DNA of 39,508 nt from Streptomyces sp. ISL-66 (GTDB lineage: Bacteria; Actinomycetota; Actinomycetes; Streptomycetales; Streptomycetaceae), in assembly GCF_018614135.1 (NCBI RefSeq), contig NZ_JAGGOW010000111.1:1-39508 (forward strand), read 5' to 3'. Below the pieces are notes generated by a model. The model did not search any database and was not told where the DNA came from. It saw only the letters and a program-made list of their open reading frames with translations. The position numbers and the translations under genes were made by a program. Shown here one piece after another: positions 23,887 to 33,047 of the stretch. The stretch's first letter is position 1, and the number at the start of each line of letters is the position of its first letter.

Positions 23887-25026
23887 GTGCCCGGACTGAG
23901 TGTGCGTGTCTCGGCCAGGGGCGTACGGACGTCCGTCGGGCCTCGGATGGCACGCGTGAGCGTGGGCGGCGGACGGACGACGCTCTCGTCGGGGATGGGG
24001 CCCCTCTATGCCTCTACCGCACTGGGCGGCGGGCGCCGCCGGACCAGTACGAGTCGGACGACCCGCTCCGGCTCGCGTCCACGGACGGCCGGGCCTTCGA
24101 GCGCACAGCTCGAGCGGGTGCGCCGGCAGGCCGAGCGGGCCCAGCAGGAGGCGGAACGGGATGCGGCCATCGCACACTTGCGGGAGCTGCGGCAGCAGAT
24201 GACCAGCGTGCACCTGCAGCCCTTCTCCCCTGTGCACCCGCCGGTGGTACCCGGACCCCCGCAGCTCGGGCTGCCCTGGGCTCTGGCCGAGGCCAAGGCG
24301 TTCCACCTGGCGGGGCTCGGCCTATTCGCCCGTGCCGAGCGCGCGGAGGCGAAGCTGCGGGCCGAGCACGACGCTCCGGGCTACCTGGCTGCCGAACAGG
24401 CACGGTTGTACGGCATCCACGGGGAGCTGAACGCCGAGGCACAGCAGTGGTGGCATGCCCTCGTCGCGAATGACGCGGCGACCGTGTGCGAGACGGTCAA
24501 CTACGCCTTCTCCGACAACCCCGCCGCCGGCTGTGCTGTCGGGGTCGACGGCTCCGTGATGTCCGTGGTGATGCGGCAGCACGACATCGACGCGCTGCCC
24601 GACCAGACTCCTGGCGTCACCTCCAGCGGGCGCCCCACACTGAAGACGCTGACCAAGCGGGACCGGGTCCTGTGGTGGCTCACTGCCATGGGGTCCAACG
24701 TCGTCGCCACCCTCAAGGAGGGCTTCGCCGTAGCGCCGGGGATCACCGCGATCGACCTCGCGGTGATCACGCGCATGCCGGACACCCAGCGACTGGGGTT
24801 CGTGGCGTACGGCCGGTGGAGCCGCCAGGCCATCGAGTCGGTCCCCTGGCGGCAGCCGGAGGACGCGCTGCGGTTCCTCGACATCGGCCAGGACGTCGCC
24901 TGCGCCGTCGGTACGACCGCCTCCGGAAGTCTTTCGAGCATCATCAAGCCGCTGGACACCAGTCGACTGACCGTGCAGGCCCTTGTGGTCCCAGGTGAGG
25001 ACTACCGCGTGGGAGACGCCCGGTGA
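23887..25026 (+). CDS. DUF4236-like protein with disturbed start and end
   Basis: 379 aa in the open frame from a GTG at 23887. The N-terminus VPGLSVRVSARGVRTSVGPR is the beta-rich DUF4236 pattern. A coiled segment (about 75-105, RQAERAQQEAERDAAI) and a helical/mixed C-terminal domain follow (AAGCAVGVDGSVMSVVMRQHD, LTKRDRVLWWLTAMGSN). The true start was probably ATG 23864, which has AAGGGGAGG just upstream and the right opening (MG-F-GFRVGVPG), but one to five bases are off, so that frame stops at once. The last about 15 residues (ALVVPGEDYRVGDAR) are antisense to RHS sequence, so the native C-terminus was replaced at a junction near 24980. Likely a decaying gene. Confidence 0.6.
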   Translation: MPGLSVRVSARGVRTSVGPRMARVSVGGGRTTLSSGMGPLYASTALGGGRRRTSTSRTTRSGSRPRTAGPSSAQLERVRRQAERAQQEAERDAAIAHLRELRQQMTSVHLQPFSPVHPPVVPGPPQLGLPWALAEAKAFHLAGLGLFARAERAEAKLRAEHDAPGYLAAEQARLYGIHGELNAEAQQWWHALVANDAATVCETVNYAFSDNPAAGCAVGVDGSVMSVVMRQHDIDALPDQTPGVTSSGRPTLKTLTKRDRVLWWLTAMGSNVVATLKEGFAVAPGITAIDLAVITRMPDTQRLGFVAYGRWSRQAIESVPWRQPEDALRFLDIGQDVACAVGTTASGSLSSIIKPLDTSRLTVQALVVPGEDYRVGDAR

Positions 25027-26810
25027 TTCCGTCCTCTGTTCGCACAGGGTCGTGCCGTCCCAGGTGAACAGGACCTGTTCGAGGACCGTCGCGCCGTCGG
25101 CGGCGAGGCGCTGCTTGGAGGTGCGGCGGCCGAGTGCGTCGTACGCGTAGCGCCATGCGGCACCATCGGGGGTGGTCACCCCGCGCAAGCGGTCCTCGTC
25201 GTACCGGCGTACTCGCGTGGGCCAACGGCGTCCTCTGGCCAGGGTGGGTGGAGGGCCAGGAAGCGGTCGTCTGGTTGCCCGCTTCGTCGTAGGCGTACCG
25301 CTCGGTCCAACCCTCCGCTCGGACGTCGGTCACCCCGCCGACCGCGTCCAGCTCGAAGGGTCTTCGCACCCGCGAGCTGGTCGTCCAGGCCTGTCGGATT
25401 GCCGTCGGCGCGGTACGTGTAGTCGCGGCGCTGGATGCTGTGACCGGAACGGGTGACGTGCTGGGTGGTGAGGCGGCCCCCGTGGTCGTACCGGGACGAC
25501 AGCGTGATGGTATCGCCGATCCGCCGGGTGATCTCCTGGCCGACCGCGTCGTAGCCGAAGATGATGGGGAGGCCGGAACCTGTCAGGGAGGTGCGGGAGC
25601 CGACCGCGTCATAGGTCCAGGTGCTGACCGCCCCTGTCGGGGTCGTGCGGCCGGTGCGGCGGCCGAGCTGGTCGTGCGCGAACGCCGTCGTCCGGCCGTT
25701 CACCGTCTCGGACTTGAGGCGGCCGTACCTGTCGCGCAGGCGCGTGAGCGTGGCATCCGGGCCGACCGCTTCCGCGAGCTGGTCGCCGGAGTCATAGGCG
25801 AAGGTCGTCACGGCGCCGGCGGCGTCCTTGCGGACGACACGGTCCAGCTCGTCCCGCTCGTAGCGGATGGTCTGGCCGAGCACGTCCGTCCGGGACACGA
25901 GCCGCCCTGCCGCGTCCCTTCCGTACGTCAGCGTCCGGTCGCCGAAGTCCGTCTCGGCCATCACCCGGCCGACCGGGTCGTACACGTAGTCCCAGGTCAG
26001 TCCCTGGGGGTTGGTGACCTGGGTCAGGTGGAGATCGGTGTCGTAGCTGAACGCGTAGCCGAAGCCGTCCGGCCCTGTGCGGGCCGTCAGGACATCGAAG
26101 TCCGAGTATTCGAAAGTCGTGACCCCGCCGAGAGCGTCCACGTGGGCAACGCAGTTGCCCGGACGGCTCTGTGACCGACGTCCGGTTGCCGTTGGTGTCG
26201 AACTCCTGACGCCTGACGTTGCCGTCGGTACCAACGGTGCGTACCGGGAGCCCGATCGCGTTGTACTCGACTCGTACCTGGCGTCCGTCCGGGCGCTCCA
26301 TCTCGGTCACGCGGCCTCGCTCGTCGAAGACGGCGCGGCTGACGTGGCCCAGCGGATCGGTCCGTGACAAGAGTCGGTTGTAGCGGTCGTACTCGAAGTG
26401 GGTGACCGCGCCCATGGGGTCGATCTCGGCGACCACCTGTGACCGGTCATTGACCAAGTGACGCTCGGTGTGCCCCAGGCCGCTGGTGAGGCTGGTCATG
26501 CGGAGCCCAGTGGCAGGATCGACGCCGTCCCAGGTGAAGGTGGTTTCGAGGTGTCCGTTCGTGCCGGACTGGTAGGTGCAGCGGTCCTGCTCGTCGTAGA
26601 TGTAGTCGAAACCGCTTCCGTTGGTGTCGGTCCACGACGTGATGCGGCCGTATTCGTCACAGTCGAAGCTCAGGGGGCGGCCGGAGGAGTTGGTGACCGT
26701 GGTGAGATGGCCATCGGTGTAGCCGTAGCGGAGGATCTCCTGGTCGGACCCGTCCGCCGCAGCCCCTTTGAGGTGGAGTTCCGTCACTCGGCCTGCGTTC
26801 GTGGTGACCT
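24985..26810 (-). pseudogene. RHS/YD-repeat protein fragment, multiple frameshifts
   Basis: Minus-strand frames carry many YD repeats: FDCDEYGRITSWTD, FEYDRYNRLLSRTDPLG, YVYDPVGRVMAETD, YGRDAAGRLVSRTD, YAYDALGRRTSKQR, and an RHS-end block FTWDGTTLCEQ ... VLTWDHKG. RHS proteins form shells that carry C-terminal toxins. Here the frame changes at least three times (near 26160, 25365 and 25200-25250), the N-terminal part is absent before about 26810, and no toxin tip follows the core end near 24985. So this is a dead middle-to-core fragment, joined to the DUF4236-like gene on one side and the dha operon on the other. Confidence 0.85.
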
Positions 26811-26931
26811 TCGGCACACTGGGTACTGGCGTGAATAGGTGCGGGCCGTACGCTCGCGCGAACGCCCGCCCGTCGTGGCGCCGTGGAGGCGCCTGATCGC
26901 CCGTCCGCCTGTTGCCACCGGGAGGCACCGG

Positions 26932-27936
26932 ATGAACATGCTGATCAACAGTCCGCAGACGGTGGTGGCCGACGCCCTGCGCGGGCTGGCCGCCGCCCAT
27001 CCCGACCTGGACGTCGACGTCGAGGCGCGGGTCGTCGTACGGCGGGGCGCGCGCGAGGGGGGCCGGGTGGGTCTGGTGTCCGGCGGGGGCTCGGGGCACG
27101 AGCCCCTGCACGCCGGGTTCGTGGGGTACGGGATGCTGTCGGCCGCCTGCCCGGGCGAGGTCTTCACCTCGCCCGTGCCCGACCAGATGCTGCGGGCCGC
27201 GAAGGCCGTCGACTCCGGGCAGGGCGTGCTGTTCGTCGTCAAGAACTACACCGGGGACGTCCTGAACTTCGACATGGCCGCCGAGCTCGCCGAGGAGGAC
27301 GGGATCCGGGTCGAGCGCGTCCTGGTCAACGACGACGTCGCGGTGACCGACAGCCTCTACACGGCCGGGCGGCGCGGCACGGGAGCCACCCTCTTCGTGG
27401 AGAAGATCGCCGGGGCGGCGGCCGAGGAGGGCGCCCCGCTGGAGCGGGTCGCCGCGCTCGCGCGGCAGGTCAACGAGGCCTCGCGCAGTTTCGGCGTGGC
27501 ACTGGGTGCCTGCAGCACGCCCGCCAAGGGCTCGCCCACGTTCCACCTGCCGGACGGCGAGCTGGAGCTGGGCGTCGGCATCCACGGCGAGCCCGGCCGG
27601 GAGCGTCGCGCCATGATGACGGCGCGGGAGATCGCGGAGTTCTCGGTGGGTGCCGTTCTGGAGGACATGGCGGCGTCGGCCCCCGGCGACGGTCCGGTCC
27701 TGGCCCTGGTCAACGGGATGGGGGCGACGCCGCTGCTGGAGCTGTACGGGTTCCACGCGGAGGTGGCACGGGTCCTTGAGGCGAGGGGTGTGCCGGTGGC
27801 CCGGACCCTGGTGGGGAACTACGTCACCTCGCTGGACATGGCCGGCTGCTCGGTGACCCTGTGCCGGGCCGACGAGGAGCTGCTGCGGCTGTGGGACGCC
27901 CCCGTGCAGACGGCGGGCCTCCGCTGGGGTCGCTGA
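26932..27936 (+). CDS. dhaK: PTS-dependent dihydroxyacetone kinase, subunit DhaK
   Basis: 334 aa from the ATG at 26932 with GGGAGG six bases upstream; the frame reaches further back but only into RHS debris. DhaK binds dihydroxyacetone covalently through a histidine and receives phosphate from DhaL-ADP. The substrate-binding SGGGSGHEP loop is near residue 50, and H218 in GIHGEP is the covalent-bond histidine, at the same number as in E. coli. Length is normal. First gene of dhaKLM; a cytosolic entry of dihydroxyacetone into glycolysis. Confidence 0.95.
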   Translation: MNMLINSPQTVVADALRGLAAAHPDLDVDVEARVVVRRGAREGGRVGLVSGGGSGHEPLHAGFVGYGMLSAACPGEVFTSPVPDQMLRAAKAVDSGQGVLFVVKNYTGDVLNFDMAAELAEEDGIRVERVLVNDDVAVTDSLYTAGRRGTGATLFVEKIAGAAAEEGAPLERVAALARQVNEASRSFGVALGACSTPAKGSPTFHLPDGELELGVGIHGEPGRERRAMMTAREIAEFSVGAVLEDMAASAPGDGPVLALVNGMGATPLLELYGFHAEVARVLEARGVPVARTLVGNYVTSLDMAGCSVTLCRADEELLRLWDAPVQTAGLRWGR

Positions 27937-27940
27937 TCGT

Positions 27941-27986
27941 AGGCTGTCGGGAACCGACCGTGAAGGCTGTCGGGAGCCGACCGTGA
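27941..27986 (+). repeat. tandem 23-bp repeat in the dhaK-dhaL gap
   Basis: Two adjoining copies (27941-27963 and 27964-27986) of AGGCTGTCGGGAACCGACCG plus TGA differ at one base. They fill most of the 68-base gap. A recent duplication; it sets the spacing but no function is evident. Confidence 0.75.
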
Positions 27987-28004
27987 TGGAGCAGAGGAGA
28001 TCCG

Positions 28005-28610
28005 GTGCGTGACGCAGAGTTCTTCAAGAGCTGGATGGCAGCCATCGCGGACGCGGTGGAGCGGGAGGCGGACCGGCTGACGGAGCTCGACTCCCCCATC
28101 GGCGACGCCGACCACGGGAGCAACCTGCTGCGGGGCTTCACGGCCGTCCGGGCCGCCCTGGACACGGATTCGCCGTCCGCGCCGGGGGCGGTGCTCCAGC
28201 TCGCGGGCCGGACCCTGATCTCCACCGTCGGGGGCGCCTCGGGGCCGCTCTACGGGACGCTGCTGCGGCGCACCGGCAAGGAGCTCGCCGACGCCGCAGA
28301 GGTCTCGGACGAGGACCTGCGGCGCGCCCTGGACGCGGGAGTACGGGCCGTGGCCGCGCTCGGTGGGGCCGCGCCGGGCGACAAGACGATGCTGGACGCC
28401 CTCGTGCCGGGGGTCGCTGCGCTCACGGTCTCGTACGGGGCGGCCCGGGCCGCGGCCGAGGAGGGGGCCCTCGCGACGGTCCCCCTGCGAGCGCGCAAGG
28501 GCCGGGCCAGCTACCTGGGCGAACGCAGCGTGGGGCACCAGGACCCCGGTGCGACCTCCTCGGCCTTGCTGCTGACGGCACTGGCCGACACCGCGGAGGG
28601 ATCCCGATGA
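28005..28610 (+). CDS. dhaL: dihydroxyacetone kinase ADP-binding subunit DhaL
   Basis: 201 aa from a GTG at 28005 with AGGAGA just upstream. DhaL holds ADP tightly and passes phosphate from DhaM to the sugar on DhaK. The ADP/magnesium loop is SPIGDADHGSNLLRG (about 30-45), and GGASGPLYGTLL (about 78-90) and PGDKTMLDAL (about 125) are the other family motifs. Its stop overlaps the dhaM start (ATGA). Confidence 0.95.
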   Translation: MRDAEFFKSWMAAIADAVEREADRLTELDSPIGDADHGSNLLRGFTAVRAALDTDSPSAPGAVLQLAGRTLISTVGGASGPLYGTLLRRTGKELADAAEVSDEDLRRALDAGVRAVAALGGAAPGDKTMLDALVPGVAALTVSYGAARAAAEEGALATVPLRARKGRASYLGERSVGHQDPGATSSALLLTALADTAEGSR

Positions 28611-29035
28611 CGGCCCCGGAAGTCGGCGCCGGGCCCGCTCGTACGGTGGGCATCGTCCTGGTCTCGCACAGCGCGGCGGTGGCCGAATCGGTGGCCGAGC
28701 TGGCCCGGGGGCTGGCGGCGGGCGGCCCCGTGGCGCGGGTGGCGGCGGCGGGAGGGCGCGACGACGGCGGCCTGGGCACGAGCGCGGAGCGGATCGTGGC
28801 CGCCGCGCGGGAGGTGGACGGCGGCGGCGGAATCGCCCTGCTGGTGGACCTCGGCAGTGCGGTGCTGACGGTGAAGGCCCTGCTGGAGGACGACGAACTG
28901 CCTCCGGGGTCGCTGCTGGTGGACGCTCCGTTCGTGGAGGGCGCGACGGCGGCGGTGGTCGCCGCGTCGGCCGGAGCCCCGCTGTCCGATGTCGCGTCGG
29001 CCGCCCACGAGGCGTACGCGTACCACAAGGCCTGA
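28607..29035 (+). CDS. dhaM: PTS-type phosphocarrier DhaM (EIIA-like domain only)
   Basis: 142 aa. It takes phosphate from the general PTS protein HPr and re-phosphorylates ADP on DhaL. VGIVLVSHSAAVAESV near the start carries the phospho-accepting histidine, followed by the GGRDDGGLGTS and LVDLGSAVLT motifs of the mannose-EIIA fold. It lacks the extra HPr and enzyme I domains seen in E. coli DhaM, as is usual for Gram-positives. It overlaps dhaL by four bases. Confidence 0.93.
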   Translation: MTAPEVGAGPARTVGIVLVSHSAAVAESVAELARGLAAGGPVARVAAAGGRDDGGLGTSAERIVAAAREVDGGGGIALLVDLGSAVLTVKALLEDDELPPGSLLVDAPFVEGATAAVVAASAGAPLSDVASAAHEAYAYHKA

Positions 29036-29117
29036 CCCGGGCGGGAGCACCGGACTCCGTGCCATGCGCCCGGCAGGCGGGCCCCCATCCCCGGGTCGGC
29101 CGGGCACCCGCCGCGGC

Positions 29118-29129
29118 CCCGGCGCCGGG
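29118..29129. terminator. GC-rich palindrome after dhaM (possible terminator)
   Basis: CCCGGCGCCGGG lies about 80 bases after dhaM in a very GC-rich stretch with several overlapping hairpin possibilities. No T-run follows. A terminator for dhaKLM is plausible. Confidence 0.3.
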
Positions 29130-29207
29130 CGGCGCTCCGGGTCGTCGGCCGAGCTCACCCCCGTGAAGCTCGACCCCGATCCGGTCGGTGCCGCCGCCAC
29201 TTCCCCT

Positions 29208-29278
29208 CAACACTTCAGTGGCGACGAAGCGTTGATAACGTACACCAGAGTGACTGTCCGGCGTCAACCAAAGTGTTG
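29208..29278. promoter_or_regulatory. spaced inverted repeat upstream of the XRE regulator
   Basis: CAACACTT (29208-29215) and AAGTGTTG (29271-29278) are perfect inverted copies 55 bases apart, in a locally AT-richer stretch about 80-145 bases before the XRE gene start. Two half-sites bound by the regulator itself, with a loop between, would fit self-control; this is inference. Confidence 0.4.
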
Positions 29279-29354
29279 CCGGTGCCAGCCCGACGGGCTT
29301 CGAGAAACACTGTGGTGGGCAAAGGCTCGGCATCACGCCAAGGAGGTCGTGTAC

Positions 29355-29810
29355 GTGGAGGATGACCAGTCGCCCACCTTCGCCCAGCTCTTGGACCACC
29401 TCTTCCGAGAGGTGCACCCCCCTTCCCGGGGGCCCTACACCTACGCGGAGGTCGCCGAGGGAATCCGTAAGGCCGCGACGGGAGAGGGACGCGGGGTGAC
29501 GGCGAGTGCCATCCAGCAACTGCGCACGGGCGCCAAGCGGAACCCGACGCGGCACACCATCAAGGCCCTGGCCGACTTCTTCGGCGTACCGGCGGGCTAC
29601 TTCGTCGACAGCGCGGCGGCCGAGCGCACCAGGGCGGAGATCCATCTCCTCGCCGCCATGCGCGATCAGGACGTCCGCAAGGTGGCCCTGCGCGCCAACG
29701 GCCTGAGCGTCGACAGTCTGAAGATGCTGTCCACCGTGATCGAACAGGCCCGGAAGCTCGAAGGGCTCACCACCGACGACCCCGCGCAGGACCTCAGCCT
29801 GGACGACTGA
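29355..29810 (+). CDS. XRE-family transcription regulator
   Basis: 151 aa from a GTG at 29355 with AAGGAGG eight bases upstream; GTG 29349 would be too close to that site. Residues 5-85 form a helix-turn-helix (YTYAEVAEGIRKA, VTASAIQQLRTGAKRNPT, then IKALADFFGVPAGYF) of the type common in Streptomyces. The C-terminal half is helical and probably dimerises (SVDSLKMLSTVIEQARKLEG). It precedes an ImmA/IrrE-type protease, the classic partner that cleaves XRE repressors. A strong hairpin lies between the two genes. Confidence 0.88.
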   Translation: MEDDQSPTFAQLLDHLFREVHPPSRGPYTYAEVAEGIRKAATGEGRGVTASAIQQLRTGAKRNPTRHTIKALADFFGVPAGYFVDSAAAERTRAEIHLLAAMRDQDVRKVALRANGLSVDSLKMLSTVIEQARKLEGLTTDDPAQDLSLDD

Positions 29811-29857
29811 ACCGCGCACCGGGCGGCGATCACACGGCCCCCGCCCCGACCACGACA

Positions 29858-29886
29858 CCCCCCTGTGACGCTCATCGACAGGGGGG
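29858..29886 (+). terminator. perfect 9-bp hairpin between XRE and metallopeptidase genes
   Basis: CCCCCCTGT (29858-29866) pairs with ACAGGGGGG (29878-29886) around an 11-base loop. No long T-run follows, as is common in high-GC terminators. It could end the XRE transcript or lower expression of the downstream genes. Confidence 0.6.
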
Positions 29887-30059
29887 CATCAGGCGTTTCC
29901 CGGCACAAGCCCGGCATCCCGAGCCGCACGGCCGGCCGTGGGGGCACCCCACCCTCGAAACGGAGTCGTGATCATGTCAGCATGGGGACGCGCGTACGGG
30001 GCTTCGAGGCAGAGTTCGCCCCGGCCGACCACCCCCGACCGGCGTCACAGAGTGAGGAC

Positions 30060-30593
30060 ATGGACCTTGAGCAGCTTCGCGCCACGTGTGAGGCGCGCGT
30101 CGAGGCGCTTCGGCTCCCGCACCGCTTCAGCACCCGCGATCTCCGCGACGCCGTGGCCGAACAGCGTGGACGTCCCATCATCCTGCGCCCCCTGAGCACC
30201 CTGGGCGCCATGGATGCTCCGTGCGGCATCCGCTTGGAGACCCCGGACGCCGACCTGTTGTTCTACGAGGAGGCCACCTCCCCCCTCCACCAGAACCACA
30301 TCCTCGCCCACGAGATCAGCCACATCATCTGCGACCACCCCGGCAGTCTGGAACTGGACGAGGACACCCTGCACGCGATCGGGTTCAACCCGACCCTCGT
30401 CCAGCGCATGTCCGGCCGGACCAGCTACACCAGCGAGGACGAACGCGAGGCCGAGGTGATGGCCAGCGTGATTCGACAACTCATGTACCGGGGACGCGAA
30501 GGCCCGTCGAGCCGGCCCGCCAGCGGCGCCGAGAGCTGGGACGCGCTGTTCGCGAAGCCACACAGGAACAGGAAGAAGCGCCACCGGAAATGA
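30060..30593 (+). CDS. ImmA/IrrE-family metallopeptidase
   Basis: 177 aa from the ATG at 30060 with GTGAGGA just upstream; an in-frame ATG near 29982 is a less likely start. The zinc site HEISH (84-88) lies in ILAHEISHIICDHP. A later Glu-rich stretch (SEDEREAEVMASVI) fits the third metal ligand and the helix after it. Proteins of this family cut XRE-type repressors to relieve repression, and the upstream gene is such a regulator. The end is very basic (HRNRKKRHRK). Its stop overlaps the next start (ATGA). Confidence 0.88.
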   Translation: MDLEQLRATCEARVEALRLPHRFSTRDLRDAVAEQRGRPIILRPLSTLGAMDAPCGIRLETPDADLLFYEEATSPLHQNHILAHEISHIICDHPGSLELDEDTLHAIGFNPTLVQRMSGRTSYTSEDEREAEVMASVIRQLMYRGREGPSSRPASGAESWDALFAKPHRNRKKRHRK

Positions 30594-31786
30594 TCAACAT
30601 CTTTTTCACGGGCACGGCCGTCGTGCTGCTGTGCTTCGCCGCCTACTGGGTACGCGGACGCGGCGGACACCGCCCCACGGGCACCTGGGCGATGGCGGCG
30701 CTGCTGACCTCGTTCGCCCTCGCCTTCGCCTCCTACGCCCCCGCCGTGGAGCGCGCGGTCGAATCGGTGGTCCCCCACGTCGCCCGACTCCTCAGCAACA
30801 CCTTCACCCTGACGGCGGCCACGTCGGTCCTCGCCTTCCTCTTCCAGCTCAACCTGGACCGCGAACAGGCCCACCGGCAGATCCGACTGCGCGTCATCGC
30901 CCTCGCGATCTCCGTCGCAGGCATGACCGTCTTCTTCGTCGCCGAACAACTCACCGGCCGCAACCCGGCGTTGTACGCGTGCTACGTGCTCATCTACATC
31001 TCCTACCTGGGGTACACGGCCAAGGACTTCCTGCTGCAGACCTGGGCCCAGTCCAAGCGCTCGACTCGCCGCAGTCAGCGCTGGGGCCTGCGCACGACCT
31101 CGGTCGGCTGTGGCTTCGCCCTCGTCTATGCCTCGTACAAGCTCTTCGCCCTGGTCTCCATCGGCCTCGGCCTGGGGCTCGTACCCGACCACGCCCGGTG
31201 CTCGAGCCCGCTGACCCCCTTCCGCTGCACGTTCAGCGTGACCGCGCCCGCCGTCGCCGTGCTCCTCATCACCGTCGGACTAACCCTCCCCGCCCTGTTG
31301 TGGCCGCTCAGCCAACTGCGCCGCCGCCGCTGGGAACGGGCCTCGTTCACCGCGCTGGAACCCCTGTGGCGGGAGGTCACCTCGGCGGTCCCCGAAGTCG
31401 TGCTCGACCCGGGCAACACCGAAGCCGAAACCGACGCCCACGACCTCGACTTCCACCTCCACCGTCGGGTCATCGAGATCAACGACTGCGTGTTGGCCCT
31501 GCGCCGCTACCGTCAAACCTCGGTACGGGACACCGCGGCCGCCGAGGTCGCCCGCCGGGGCATGGCCGACACCCCCGAGGGCGAGGCCGAGGTGGAGGCG
31601 GCAGTCATCTCCGCGGCCGTCAACGCGAAGCGCACCGGCCTCCCCGTCGACGGCGACGAGGCCCCGCCCGCCGCGGGTACCCGCTCCCGCAAGGGCGACC
31701 TCCCGGCGGAGACCGCGTGGCTGCTGCTCGTGGCGGACGCCTACGGGCGCCACCCGGCACCCGAGACCGCGGGCGCGGCCTCGTGA
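30590..31786 (+). CDS. MAB_1171c-like multi-pass membrane protein
   Basis: 398 aa. About seven membrane helices fill residues 1-245 (for example FFTGTAVVLLCFAAYWV at the start and VAVLLITVGLTLPALLW near the end), followed by a soluble helical C-terminal domain (RRRRWERASFTALEPLWREV onward) as in the family annotated MAB_1171c putative transporter. The real role is not established. In Streptomyces such proteins sit in operons with XRE and ImmA-type genes, so a membrane sensor is as likely as a transporter. It is coupled at both ends by 4-base overlaps to the protease and the P450. Confidence 0.8.
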   Translation: MINIFFTGTAVVLLCFAAYWVRGRGGHRPTGTWAMAALLTSFALAFASYAPAVERAVESVVPHVARLLSNTFTLTAATSVLAFLFQLNLDREQAHRQIRLRVIALAISVAGMTVFFVAEQLTGRNPALYACYVLIYISYLGYTAKDFLLQTWAQSKRSTRRSQRWGLRTTSVGCGFALVYASYKLFALVSIGLGLGLVPDHARCSSPLTPFRCTFSVTAPAVAVLLITVGLTLPALLWPLSQLRRRRWERASFTALEPLWREVTSAVPEVVLDPGNTEAETDAHDLDFHLHRRVIEINDCVLALRRYRQTSVRDTAAAEVARRGMADTPEGEAEVEAAVISAAVNAKRTGLPVDGDEAPPAAGTRSRKGDLPAETAWLLLVADAYGRHPAPETAGAAS

Positions 31787-32973
31787 CCACAGCCCGGCAG
31801 GACCCCCTGCGCGACCCGCGCTTCTTCGCCGACCCCTACCCCACCTACGACCGGCTGCGCGAAGGCTGTCCCGTCCAGCGAATCCCCACCGGCTCCGGCG
31901 GACACCACGCGTACCTGATCACCGGCCACCCCGAAGCCCGCGAGGCGTTCACCGACCCACGCCTGTCCAAGGACACGGCCCGCTTCTTCGCCGACCGGCC
32001 CTCGAACCGCGACCTGCACCCGGCGATCTCCCGCAACATGCTGGCGAGCGATCCTCCCGCGCACACCCGCCACCGGCGGGTGGCGACGCCCCTGTTCACC
32101 ACCGGACGCGTCCGGGAACTGCGCCCTTACATCACCCGGATCGTCGACGACCTCATGAGCACGTGGCGACCGGGCACGGAGGTCGACCTCGTGGCGGAGC
32201 TGGCGGTACCCCTGCCGGTCACCGTCGTCTGCGAGCTGCTGGGCGTGCCGCGATCCGACCGCGCCGCGCTCGCCGACTGGTCCCACGAGCTCTTCGACGC
32301 GACCGACACCGACCGCGTCGACTCCGCGTCACACCGGATCGGCGACTACCTGACCCGCCTCGTCGACACGGTCCGCGCCACCCCCGGCGACGGCCCGCTC
32401 CACTCCCTCCTGCGCGACTGCGACGGGGGCGGCCTCGACCGGGACGAGACCGTCTCCCTGGCCGCCCTCCTCCTGGTCGCCGGGCACGAGACCACCACCC
32501 ACTTCATCGGCAACGCCGTCCTGGCCCTGCTCCGGCACCCGGAGGCGTTCGACCGCCTGCGCCGGGCCCCGGACCTGATCCCCGGCGCCCTCGACGAACT
32601 GCTCCGCTTCGACTCCCCGGTGAGCGTGGCCACCTTCCGGCACAGTACGCAGGACCTCCGAGTCGGCGGGATCGACATCCCGGCGGGCTTCCCGGTGCTC
32701 ATCGCCCCCGGGGCCGCGAACCGCGACCCGGCGGCATTCCCCGACCCGGGCCGCCTCGACCTCGACCGCGACGCCGAGGGCCACCTCTCCTTCGGCCACG
32801 GCATCCACCGCTGCCCGGGCGCCCCCCTGGCCCGGGCCGAGGCGGAAATCGCCCTCCGCGCCCTGGTGACCCGCTTCCCGAACACGCGCCTGGCCATCCC
32901 TACGGAATCCCTGACCTGGCGCCGAACCCGCCTCACCCGCGGCCTGACCACCCTCCCTCTCACCCTCGCCTGA
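31783..32973 (+). CDS. cytochrome P450
   Basis: 396 aa from a GTG at 31783 that overlaps the preceding stop. Soluble bacterial class monooxygenase: I-helix oxygen-binding motif AGHETT (233-238), the ExxR pair in DELLRF (about 271), and the heme loop FGHGIHRCPGA with ligand Cys344. It opens with DPLRDPRFFADPYPTYDRLRE, the usual N-terminus. The substrate cannot be told. Being the last gene of a regulatory membrane operon recalls the conservon operons of Streptomyces, which also end in a P450; this could make or modify a signal molecule. Confidence 0.93.
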   Translation: MTTARQDPLRDPRFFADPYPTYDRLREGCPVQRIPTGSGGHHAYLITGHPEAREAFTDPRLSKDTARFFADRPSNRDLHPAISRNMLASDPPAHTRHRRVATPLFTTGRVRELRPYITRIVDDLMSTWRPGTEVDLVAELAVPLPVTVVCELLGVPRSDRAALADWSHELFDATDTDRVDSASHRIGDYLTRLVDTVRATPGDGPLHSLLRDCDGGGLDRDETVSLAALLLVAGHETTTHFIGNAVLALLRHPEAFDRLRRAPDLIPGALDELLRFDSPVSVATFRHSTQDLRVGGIDIPAGFPVLIAPGAANRDPAAFPDPGRLDLDRDAEGHLSFGHGIHRCPGAPLARAEAEIALRALVTRFPNTRLAIPTESLTWRRTRLTRGLTTLPLTLA

Positions 32974-33047
32974 CACCGCAACCACTGCGCTCAGCGAGCC
33001 GCCCCAAAGCGCCCGACCTGCCCGGCCACGACCTTCTGCGACACACT

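Noticed and set aside
25440..26174. 244-codon plus-strand frame
   Set aside because: Antisense shadow of the RHS/YD-repeat pseudogene; no ribosome binding site and no protein-like pattern.
25792..27756. 654-codon minus-strand frame across dhaK
   Set aside because: Only the part below about 26810 is RHS-like; the rest is the antisense of dhaK.
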